DNA of 5,472 bases, from positions 1-5,472 of the forward strand of contig JAISQS010000616.1 of NCBI GenBank assembly GCA_031274045.1, in the 5' to 3' direction. How positions within the stretch are numbered: the first letter of the stretch is position 1; the number at the start of each line of letters is the position of its first letter. This DNA comes from Planctomycetaceae bacterium. GTDB lineage: Bacteria > Planctomycetota > Planctomycetia > Pirellulales > Thermoguttaceae. Under the pieces are notes generated by a model. It saw nothing but the letters and a program-made list of their open reading frames with translations, was not told where the DNA came from and searched no databases. Both the position numbers and the translations under genes were made by a program. Shown here one piece after another: positions 1-5,472 of the stretch.

Positions 1-23
1 AACTCAACCTTATTACAATAAAA

Positions 24-120
24 TTCCCAACGCCCCAACGGGGCAATATAATCCAGCCCACCGCAACGCGGTGGGACTTGGGAGTTATTTAATATCCAAC
101 GCCCTGAAAGGGCAATATAA
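24..120 (-). repeat. Cluster of three short palindromes (left half of a mirror-image repeat array)
   Basis: Three near-perfect hairpins follow one another: GCCCC-AAC-GGGGC at 32-44, CCCACCGC-AAC-GCGGTGGG at 57-75, and GCCCT-GAA-AGGGC at 101-113. The first and third share the flanks 'CAAC' before and 'AATATAA' after the stem, so they are two copies of one unit. The three reappear in reverse order and opposite orientation at 141-221. They look like interspersed extragenic palindromes of the kind that give spurious short ORFs in many genomes. No protein is supported here. Strand is assigned only relative to the right half. Confidence 0.8.
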
Positions 121-130
121 AATAAATTGT

Positions 131-226
131 AGGGTATGTTGCCCTTTCAGGGCGATGGATATTGGAAAAAATCGTACCCGCCGCGTTGCGGCGGGCTGGG
201 GTATGTTGCCCCTTGCGGGGCGATCC
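131..226 (+). repeat. Cluster of three short palindromes (right half of the mirror-image array)
   Basis: Three hairpins: GCCCT-TTC-AGGGC at 141-153, CCCGCCGC-GTT-GCGGCGGG at 177-195, and GCCCC-TTGC-GGGGC at 208-221. The outer two share the left flank 'GGTATGTTGCCC' and right flank 'GGGCGAT'. The first is the exact reverse complement of the hairpin at 101-113. The middle one differs from the reverse complement of the 57-75 hairpin at two positions that pair with each other, so the stem stays intact. The remainder of this gene-free stretch, 227-390, is AT-rich; I see no RNA gene and no convincing promoter in it. Confidence 0.8.
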
Positions 227-390
227 GAAACACAAAATCCGAAATAGTCAGGAAAATTATTTACCACAATTGCAGTTTTTCCAGAAAAAATATTTCGCTG
301 ATATATTACAATTTTTGTATGATTGATGTTTGTGAAATAACTATTTTTTAAGAGTCAACAATATATTTGATGAAAGTTATGAAAGAAGTT

Positions 391-1383
391 ATGAATGTAT
401 TTGTTACGGGGAGTACAGGTTTTATTGGGCGCAAGTTGACGGAGCGGTTGGTGCAACTTGGATATTTTGTTCGTGGTCTTGCGCGTCGGGTGGAGGGTTT
501 GCCGACTGTGGATGGTGTTGAGTATGTGTGTGGAGATGTGACGGATATTGGGTCTCTTCGTCGTGGTATGTCCGGTTGTCGGTATGTTTTTCATCTTGCG
601 GCTTATGCTAATGGCTGGGCAAGAAATTCTACGACATACAACAACATCAACATAACCGGCACAAAAAATGTTTTCTCTGTCGCAAAGGAATTTTCTGTGG
701 AACGTCTTGTTTGGACTTCGACAATTGTTACGTTGGGACCGACGCCGGAGGGGGTGATTGGCGATGAAAGTATGCCGCGAATAACGGACAAATTTCTCAC
801 AGAATACGAGAGATCAAAAACAGAAATGGAACAAGAGGCGATGCGTTGGATTGCGGAAGGGTTGCCACTTGTGATAGTTAATCCGACGCGGGTTTATGGA
901 CCGGGTTTATTGTCCGAATCGAACACGGTCACGCAATTGATTTCAATGTTCCGTAGAGGGCGGATGCCGGTGCTTCTAAATTATGGGCGGAATGTCGGTA
1001 ATTATGTGTTTGTTGATGATGTTGTGTGTGGACTTATTTTGGCGTTGGAGCGGGGGCGGATTGGGGAGCGGTATATTTTGGGTGGTGAGAATGTTTCGTT
1101 GAAGGGATTTTTTGAAACGATAAATAAAATCGATAACAAAAAACGCTATCAAAGAGAAATATATTGTTACACGCCTCTTTTGTTAGCGTATATTTTCGAG
1201 TGGAATGCAAAGTTATTTGGTATTTATCCGTTGTTTACTCCGGGCTGGATAAGAACGTTTTTAGTTGATTGGGCTTATTCGTCAAAAAAAGCAGAATCGG
1301 AACTAGGCTACAAAATAACATCACTGGAAAACGGCATACGCAAAACCTGCAAATGGCTGGACGAAAATAAGACACACGATTAA
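391..1383 (+). CDS. NAD(P)-dependent extended SDR: nucleotide-sugar epimerase / dihydroflavonol-4-reductase-like
   Basis: A 330-residue cytosolic oxidoreductase of the extended short-chain dehydrogenase family, full length for the group. Residues 7-13 are the dinucleotide-binding GSTGFIG motif directly after the first beta strand (MNVFVTG). GDVTD at 48-52 is the usual acidic segment, HLAA at 68-71 follows strand 4, TST at 109-111 supplies the active-site Ser/Thr, and Y139-x-x-x-K143 (YERSK) is the catalytic pair. NPTRVYGPG at 164-172 and a C-terminal 'WAYSSKKAESELGY' segment are typical of the dihydroflavonol reductase / 3-beta-HSD / hopanoid-associated epimerase (HpnA-like) branch. The substrate cannot be read from sequence. 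Start: 391 fits the family's short N-terminus; in-frame ATGs at 370 and 379 and a TTG at 367 are possible, and no start has a strong ribosome binding site (weak AAGAG at 350-354). It appears monocistronic, with repeat copy A just downstream. Base composition alternates sharply along the gene. Confidence 0.93.
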   Translation: MNVFVTGSTGFIGRKLTERLVQLGYFVRGLARRVEGLPTVDGVEYVCGDVTDIGSLRRGMSGCRYVFHLAAYANGWARNSTTYNNINITGTKNVFSVAKEFSVERLVWTSTIVTLGPTPEGVIGDESMPRITDKFLTEYERSKTEMEQEAMRWIAEGLPLVIVNPTRVYGPGLLSESNTVTQLISMFRRGRMPVLLNYGRNVGNYVFVDDVVCGLILALERGRIGERYILGGENVSLKGFFETINKIDNKKRYQREIYCYTPLLLAYIFEWNAKLFGIYPLFTPGWIRTFLVDWAYSSKKAESELGYKITSLENGIRKTCKWLDENKTHD

Positions 1384-1405
1384 GTCCCCCAACGTGATTA
1401 TTCCC

Positions 1406-1518
1406 AACGCTGAAATCGCGGAAAAACGGAAGGGACGGAAATTTAAAAAAAATTCGTATTCCGCATTTTCCGTCTTTCCGCGCTTTCCGCGTTAAAAAAA
1501 ATTTAACATTTGGGCAAA
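1406..1518. repeat. 113-bp hairpin-forming interspersed repeat, copy A
   Basis: It starts AACGCTGAAATCGCGG, ends AACATTTGGGCAAA, and matches 2387-2499 over its full length with about three mismatches. The left arm (CGCGGAAA...GACGGAAA) and right arm (TTTCCGTC...TTTCCGCG) form an imperfect long inverted repeat around an A/T-rich centre. The right arm is built from three roughly 9-base units of the type 'CTTTCCGCG'. It lies between the epimerase stop codon and the first small membrane-protein gene, so it could act as a transcription terminator or mRNA-stabilising hairpin for the epimerase. It could equally be a small non-autonomous mobile element. No coding potential is evident. Confidence 0.85.
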
Positions 1519-1568
1519 GACATTTTGCACTTGACCTTAGCATGTACGGGTTTGTTTTGTAAATTTTT

Positions 1569-1892
1569 ATGGTAAGGATCATTATTTATTTGGTGTTGTT
1601 GTTTATTGTTCCAATATGGGCTACGGTGGACGTATGTATGGAAATAGAAAAACCGGTTTTTTGGGGGTTGAATTATGTTGGAATGTGTGTGGTCTTGCGG
1701 CATAGTTTAATATTGTACATATTTCCAAAAGAGGCTTTTTATATTGACTTCCAATTTGCCAATGAAAAATTTACCCCAATATCAGCAAGTATAGCCCCGA
1801 TTCATAGTAAAATCATTGATAAATGTGTGGTCATTGCATCATTGGGTGGTATGTTTATTGGTTTGATAATATTTGTAGTTTATGCAATCTGA
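1569..1892 (+). CDS. Small integral membrane protein, first of a tandem paralogous pair
   Basis: A 107-residue protein that I do not recognise as a named family. Hydrophobic segments at about residues 3-22 and 84-106 are good transmembrane helices, with a third possible helix at about 36-52. Between the first two lies the short charged motif MEIEKP (24-29). The next gene encodes a relative: the two share IYLxLxF at the N-terminus, the EIEKP motif, a YxG and a YxFPxxxF segment, with about 18 identities over 53 aligned residues. That similarity is the main evidence that both are real genes. No Shine-Dalgarno sequence is visible before the ATG. Spacing to the next gene is 35 bases, which suggests co-transcription. 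Codon use is AT-rich compared with the long genes on either side, possibly a sign of acquired or fast-evolving DNA. Confidence 0.7.
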   Translation: MVRIIIYLVLLFIVPIWATVDVCMEIEKPVFWGLNYVGMCVVLRHSLILYIFPKEAFYIDFQFANEKFTPISASIAPIHSKIIDKCVVIASLGGMFIGLIIFVVYAI

Positions 1893-1927
1893 GTTCTAAT
1901 GTCGATGAAATTCATATATTTTTAGTT

Positions 1928-2233
1928 ATGATTATCAGAAAAACAATTTATTTAGCATTGGTATTTTTAATTTCATTGATGTCAGTTTGGCTAGTAAAGA
2001 TCGAAATAGAAAAACCTCTAATTTTTACAATTTGTTATCCCGGATTGGTTATAACAATTCAATCATTATTAAGACGTTATCTTTTTCCACAAGACCGGTT
2101 TGACCCTTATAATCCTTTTGGCTGCGTAACAGAAGTCTGGACAGAATCATTTAACAATTATCTGCGTATTGTAACATTCATCACCATTGTTCTTGGTATG
2201 GTGATATTGATTTATAATTTGTTGCGCAATTGA
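1928..2233 (+). CDS. Small integral membrane protein, second of a tandem paralogous pair
   Basis: A 101-residue unrecognised protein related to the preceding gene product. It has a strong N-terminal helix (about 5-24), IEIEKP at 25-30, a moderately hydrophobic stretch at 31-48 ending in LLRRYLFP, a polar central part (about 55-79) and a C-terminal helix (about 80-98). A longer reading frame begins at an ATG at 1823, inside the upstream gene, but homology to the paralogue starts at the ATG at 1928, so that start is chosen. No clear ribosome binding site is seen. The pair probably arose by local duplication. The polar middle regions have diverged much more than the N-terminal halves, so they may have different partners. 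Function is unknown; a role as membrane immunity or toxin-related proteins is only speculation. Confidence 0.68.
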   Translation: MIIRKTIYLALVFLISLMSVWLVKIEIEKPLIFTICYPGLVITIQSLLRRYLFPQDRFDPYNPFGCVTEVWTESFNNYLRIVTFITIVLGMVILIYNLLRN

Positions 2234-2310
2234 TCATCGGGCGTGTGAGAGCAATATCGGCATAATTATTTTTGAATCAAGCAATCAATATAGGTAAATT
2301 TGTAACGATA

Positions 2311-2388
2311 ATGAAACGCGACGGAATGAAAGAGAAACTTAAAATGGTTGATCTCGCTTGGAACGATCTGACAAAGGCTACTTTTTAA
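2311..2388 (+). other. Very short ORF or gene remnant ending at the repeat B boundary
   Basis: An ATG opens a 25-codon frame reading MKRDGMKEKLKMVDLAWND and a few more residues, rich in charged residues with a helical look. The frame is open upstream back to a stop at 2263, with a TTG at 2272 as a possible start (38 codons). Its TAA stop overlaps the first bases of repeat copy B, so it may be the surviving piece of a gene interrupted by the repeat. The codon use looks coding-like, but at this length that is weak evidence, and no family is recognised. Confidence 0.15.
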
Positions 2389-2499
2389 CGCTGAAATCGC
2401 GGAAAAACGGAAGGGGCGGAAATTTTTAAAAAATTCGTATTCCGCATTTTCCGTCTTTCCGCGCTTTCCGCGTTAAAAAAAATTTAACATTTGGGCAAA
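2387..2499. repeat. 113-bp hairpin-forming interspersed repeat, copy B
   Basis: This is the second copy of the element at 1406-1518, in the same orientation. The differences are one G/A change and two A/T changes near the central A/T tract. Like copy A it carries CGCGGAAA and TTTCCGCG arms and can fold into a long imperfect hairpin. It sits between the convergent ends of the second membrane-protein gene (+) and the GH92 gene (-), a position that suits a bidirectional terminator. Conservation stops abruptly at both ends, in step with copy A. Confidence 0.85.
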
Positions 2500-2510
2500 C
2501 ATGTCTTGCC
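2475..2510 (-). terminator. Possible intrinsic terminator of the GH92 gene
   Basis: Read on the minus strand, just after the GH92 stop codon, GGCAA-GACATGT-TTGCC (2510-2494) can form a short stem and is followed within about 11 bases by an eight-base T run (2482-2475). The stem has only five pairs and the T run is displaced from it, so this is a weak prediction. The larger repeat B hairpin just beyond may do the same job. Confidence 0.3.
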
Positions 2511-2513
2511 ATT

Positions 2514-5273
2514 TTATTTTAGCAACAATTCCTTATTCGGTCCATCGCCAAGCCACAATTCCAAGAGACCGCCTTTGGAAAAATCGCTGTGATTCAGGAT
2601 GATGTTGTTGTGCGGATTATTGTTCAAATTGATCTTTTGGATATAACAATTTTTGGCGGAGTTATTGTTGACTTTGATCCGAAATTCTTTTCCGTTGCAA
2701 TAATTCGGATTGAGCTTGATTGTGATTTCGTCAAAGATTGGGCTTGTTATTTCGTATGTTGGATTTTTTGAGCAAGTGCCTTGCAAACTGAACAAGCCTA
2801 TCGCCATCAGTGCGCTTATTCCGCCCATTTGTCCTTGATCTTCGTCGTGTCCGCCGTAGCCGTGATTGGGTGTTGTCGCGCCGTAGGCTTGTGACTGAAC
2901 CCGCCGCACCCAATACTGACTCAACCATGCCTTGCCCGCATAATTAAAAACGTGTGCATTGGAACATCCGGGCTGATTCGCATAGCTGACATGACCGCCG
3001 CCATACCCGAAGACAAAATCATCCTTCGCCGCTTGCTCAAAAGCATAATTTAATTTATCGCACAAAATATCATTGCCCCCCATCAACTCCGATAAACGCG
3101 GAATCGCATGGGAAATCGACCACGTCGCCTGCCACGAATTCGCCTCAACCCAACCACGACCGCTCAACGGATCCGTATGCGTCCATTGACCCGCCGCGTC
3201 TTTTGTGAAAATCATTTTCTTGTCCGCATGAAACAATTTCTCCCAACCTTGTGAACGCTTGAGATAATAATCGGCATCGTCCGTCTTGCCCAACTTCTCC
3301 GCCATCTGCGACAACGCCCAATCCTGAAACGCAATCTCCAACGTATAACCGGCATTGCCCGCAAAATATCCGTTCTTGATATAGAATTCAATCTCATTCT
3401 TGCCCCCGATCATTCCGCCCGGCTTGTGATTTTTGACCATCTCGGCATACGCCTTGTCAACATCAATTTTTGTCAACATCCCTTTTTGAAATGCGCACGT
3501 AATCAGATTTGTTGCCGGACAACCCGACATGATATAAGAGTAACCGCCCGCATTCGGACCTCGCGGCAACAGCCCGCCATTCTCCGAATACTGCACTAAA
3601 CAAGCCGCAAAATCATCCAACACCTCCGACCACGCAAGACCCCAAAGCGTGTTCAAATTCCATTGCGTAAGCCAGAACGCATCGGAGTTATACATGTGAA
3701 ATTTCGGCTTGCCCGACGCATCCTTCGGCAACGTTCTGACAATTAAACGCGCATTCAAAGTCCGGCTTCCTGATCGCTGACCTTGCGTGTAATCAGGATA
3801 GTCGCCGGAGACATCGTCCAATTTGTGCCGCCCAAGAAGCACATGCCACAAGTCCGTGTAAAATTTTATCTGTTGCTCATTTGTACCACCCTTCACATCA
3901 ATTCGCCCCAGCCATTCGTTCCATTCTTTTTTGGCATCTTCACGAACCGCGTCGAAATCCCAATGTCCGCATTCGGCATCCATGTTCTTTCGGGCATTCT
4001 CAATATTCGTGTACGAAACGGCACATTTGACTTTAATTTCGTCGCCTTTTTTAACGTGATAAACCGCGTTTACGCCAGCGGTCGGCGAATCGGAATAGTG
4101 ACTCGCAGGACGCTTTGTCAAAGCATTCGTACTCGCAAACTCGCTTATATTTTGCGCAACGATATTGTCGTTCCAACTGCTCAACGCCTCAAACGGCTTG
4201 TCGAAACGTATGACAAAAAAGATTCGCACGTTATCCGGTCCGCCCCAAAGTCTGCCGGTCGTGTTGACGGAACCTTCGATTTCGGTGTTGCTTATTTTGG
4301 TGACTTTTGCGCTGTTCATTGTGATTGTTGAGAGGTATCCGCCTAAACTTATTAAGATGTTGGACAAAGTCTCTTCGGTGAATTTGAACTTATAGAAACT
4401 TACTCTGTCCGTGCAAGTCTGCTCAACCCAAATTTTGTAATCATTCAAAAAAAGCCGATGATAACCGGGCTGAACAATTTCGCCGTCGTGAGAGAATTTT
4501 GACTTCCAACCTTGCTCGCCTTGTGAGGGATTTATTGAGCCGGTTGTCGGCATAAGATTTATTCCGGCAAGCATCCAACCGTGTACTTGCGGGAAGCCGA
4601 GAATTTCGGTGGAGTTGTAATTGTAACCGCCTCCGCCCTGATTTTTGTTGCGAGTCAACGGGGCAGCACTAATCATTCCAAACGGACGACTGCCGGTAAC
4701 AAAGAAAAAATACCGCCCACGCGCCGTCTCAATATAAGGATCAACCCGCGAAACATAATCAACAGACTCCGACACCAAAGGATAAACCTCAACCTCCGAT
4801 AACCCCAAATTCCCACCATCACCATCCGTCACAAGAAAACGAATCCACTTTGTTTTCTTGGCGGGAAAATCGACCGTTTTTGCTGTTCCGTCGTTTGGAA
4901 TTGTCGTAACGTAAATTTTGCTGCCGTCATCAAATTGCAATGTTCCGCCGGCGGTGTGGCTTTGATATTTTGCCCTGTCGTAGAGAATGACGCGGTTGAT
5001 ATTCTGCGGCGTGTCCCATTCTAAACGCACCCAAGGATAACCTTGAATTTCACCATGCCACGCCACCGAACTCGACGAAGCCCACTCACCAATACCATCA
5101 ATACCAATAACACCATCAATCACATTACTTGCATCTTTGCCCGACGACGCAGTAACTTTCGCATGAGGCGCAATATTGCAAGCTCCGGCAAAAACTCCTT
5201 GCAAAAATACACCAAACAAAAACAAAAATACAACTCCACACAACACCCAATTAAAACATCTAAATTTTTTCAT
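2514..5273 (-). CDS. Secreted glycoside hydrolase family 92 enzyme (alpha-mannosidase family) with N-terminal discoidin-like domain
   Basis: A 919-residue exported enzyme; characterised GH92 members are calcium-dependent inverting exo-alpha-mannosidases. Residues 1-31 form a signal peptide (MKKF, then a long hydrophobic core); FAGAC at 28-32 fits a loose lipobox, so it may be a Cys32-anchored lipoprotein. Residues 33-166 resemble an F5/8 type C (discoidin/CBM32-like) domain (NVIDG, WVRLEW, VILYDR, GLSEVEVY). The GH92 N-terminal beta domain runs from VDPYIE (177) through PFGM (197-200) to about 430; the helical catalytic domain spans about 431-832; a beta tail with SPIFDE (844) and YIQKINLN follows. 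HDEDQGQM (809-816) keeps the two Asp expected for the catalytic base. The usual N-E-P acid motif is NQP (766-768), and the usual W-D is QWN (537-539). The frame is open upstream to an ATG at 5345; 5273 or 5282 is preferred because the signal peptide starts there. Repeat B and a possible terminator follow. Confidence 0.95.
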   Translation of the reverse strand: MKKFRCFNWVLCGVVFLFLFGVFLQGVFAGACNIAPHAKVTASSGKDASNVIDGVIGIDGIGEWASSSSVAWHGEIQGYPWVRLEWDTPQNINRVILYDRAKYQSHTAGGTLQFDDGSKIYVTTIPNDGTAKTVDFPAKKTKWIRFLVTDGDGGNLGLSEVEVYPLVSESVDYVSRVDPYIETARGRYFFFVTGSRPFGMISAAPLTRNKNQGGGGYNYNSTEILGFPQVHGWMLAGINLMPTTGSINPSQGEQGWKSKFSHDGEIVQPGYHRLFLNDYKIWVEQTCTDRVSFYKFKFTEETLSNILISLGGYLSTITMNSAKVTKISNTEIEGSVNTTGRLWGGPDNVRIFFVIRFDKPFEALSSWNDNIVAQNISEFASTNALTKRPASHYSDSPTAGVNAVYHVKKGDEIKVKCAVSYTNIENARKNMDAECGHWDFDAVREDAKKEWNEWLGRIDVKGGTNEQQIKFYTDLWHVLLGRHKLDDVSGDYPDYTQGQRSGSRTLNARLIVRTLPKDASGKPKFHMYNSDAFWLTQWNLNTLWGLAWSEVLDDFAACLVQYSENGGLLPRGPNAGGYSYIMSGCPATNLITCAFQKGMLTKIDVDKAYAEMVKNHKPGGMIGGKNEIEFYIKNGYFAGNAGYTLEIAFQDWALSQMAEKLGKTDDADYYLKRSQGWEKLFHADKKMIFTKDAAGQWTHTDPLSGRGWVEANSWQATWSISHAIPRLSELMGGNDILCDKLNYAFEQAAKDDFVFGYGGGHVSYANQPGCSNAHVFNYAGKAWLSQYWVRRVQSQAYGATTPNHGYGGHDEDQGQMGGISALMAIGLFSLQGTCSKNPTYEITSPIFDEITIKLNPNYCNGKEFRIKVNNNSAKNCYIQKINLNNNPHNNIILNHSDFSKGGLLELWLGDGPNKELLLK

Positions 5274-5370
5274 AATTCTCATCTTTTTCAAAAATAGTTT
5301 TGGAAATTTTGCACAGGAAGGTAATGGACTTGTCATACCACACATCTTTTAAAATGCTTTTTTTGAGAAT

Positions 5371-5472
5371 AGTAGAGTAGGCGGGTAGTTTTGGCTATCC
5401 CGCCCCTCTTCCCACCGGACATGTAGATTTCCCCCATCCGGCGGTCATTGATGCACTCACCTCAAGCATTCA
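5371..5472 (-). mobile_element. 3' end of a group II intron, cut by the window edge
   Basis: Read on the minus strand from the window edge, a domain V-like hairpin (5444-5412) is followed after seven bases by a second hairpin, GGCGGG-A-TAG-loop-CTA-CCCGCC (5404-5380), then CCTACTCTACT. This order (domain V, domain VI-like stem, a pyrimidine-rich 'CTACTCTAC' end) is the usual 3' end of bacterial group II introns. The rest of the intron, including any reverse transcriptase, would lie beyond 5472. The exact 3' splice site is not certain; it should fall at about 5370-5373. The intron points the same way as the GH92 gene, which begins about 100 bases downstream, so read-through could affect its expression. 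Confidence 0.6.
5412..5444 (-). ncRNA. Group II intron domain V (catalytic hairpin), CGC-triad type
   Basis: On the minus strand the lower stem is CCGCCGGA paired with TCCGGTGG: eight pairs with a single G-U wobble. Above it is a short helix capped by GAAA, and the 3' side contains ACATG just before the lower stem, as in canonical domain V. Positions 2-4 of the lower stem read CGC, with the wobble at the G. A CGC triad is known from group IIC introns, whereas most IIA and IIB introns have AGC. The upper helix is short and imperfect here. Confidence 0.6.

Noticed and set aside
20..230. CRISPR array
   Set aside because: The repeated units are short palindromes in both orientations with irregular spacing. 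There are no identical repeats with uniform spacers and no cas genes.
85..351. Open frames on both strands across the left-end palindromes (60-71 codons)
   Set aside because: They are translations of hairpin repeats (RCGGLGYVAPCGA-type peptides), a known source of spurious proteins. The two strands give equally plausible frames and there is no start signal.
329..369. Bacteroidota-type promoter: TTTG at 329 and TATATTTG at 362-369
   Set aside because: The TAnnTTTG-like box abuts the possible start codon at 370 and the spacing of 29 bases is too long for the 19-21 expected.
1531..1566. TTGACC followed by an AT-rich stretch as a sigma70-type promoter for the membrane genes
   Set aside because: No acceptable -10 box lies at 16-18 bases; TGTAAATT is too far away.
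1235..1582. A 115-codon minus-strand frame overlapping the end of the epimerase and repeat A
   Set aside because: It runs through the conserved C-terminus of the epimerase and then through the repeat, with no recognisable protein features.
3783..4331. A 182-codon plus-strand frame inside the GH92 gene
   Set aside because: It is antisense to a region encoding clear GH92 sequence. Its peptide shows no family features, and its length is explained by the coding constraint on the other strand.
5274..5345. 24-residue N-terminal extension of the GH92 protein starting at the 5345 ATG
   Set aside because: It would place polar and Pro-rich residues ahead of a normal signal peptide. The MKKF start at 5273 (or MRIMKK at 5282) gives a standard export signal.

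Overview
The window looks like bacterial chromosome with moderate-to-low GC, loosely packed genes and repeat-rich intergenic DNA. Palindromic 'CAACGCCC...GGGC' repeats, a large secreted family 92 glycosidase with an N-terminal discoidin-like domain, and poor Shine-Dalgarno sequences would fit the Planctomycetota/Verrucomicrobiota/Lentisphaerota group or a related gut or sediment lineage. This placement is a low-confidence inference, since no rRNA or marker gene is present.

Layout: (1) Positions 1-230 hold six short palindromes in two mirror-image groups of three. (2) 391-1383 (+) encodes an NAD(P)-dependent extended SDR sugar epimerase/reductase. (3) 1406-1518 is copy A of a 113-bp hairpin-forming repeat. 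(4) 1569-1892 and 1928-2233 (+) encode two tandem, mutually related small membrane proteins of unknown function. (5) 2387-2499 is copy B of the same repeat (about 97% identical to A), between convergent genes. (6) 2514-5273 (-) encodes a full-length exported GH92 enzyme (alpha-mannosidase family). (7) 5371-5472 appears to be the 3' end of a group II intron on the minus strand (domain V and a terminal hairpin), cut by the window edge and lying about 100 bases upstream of the GH92 gene.

The genes do not form an obvious pathway. The epimerase and the GH92 enzyme both act on sugars, but they face opposite ways and are separated by the membrane-protein pair and two repeats. The most notable points are: the GH92 enzyme has Gln where classical alpha-mannosidases have the catalytic acid Glu, and Asn where they have a conserved substrate-binding Asp; a group II intron end carries a CGC-type catalytic triad; there are three separate kinds of intergenic repeat; and base composition inside both long genes alternates between G+T-rich and A+C-rich blocks of roughly 50-250 bases.
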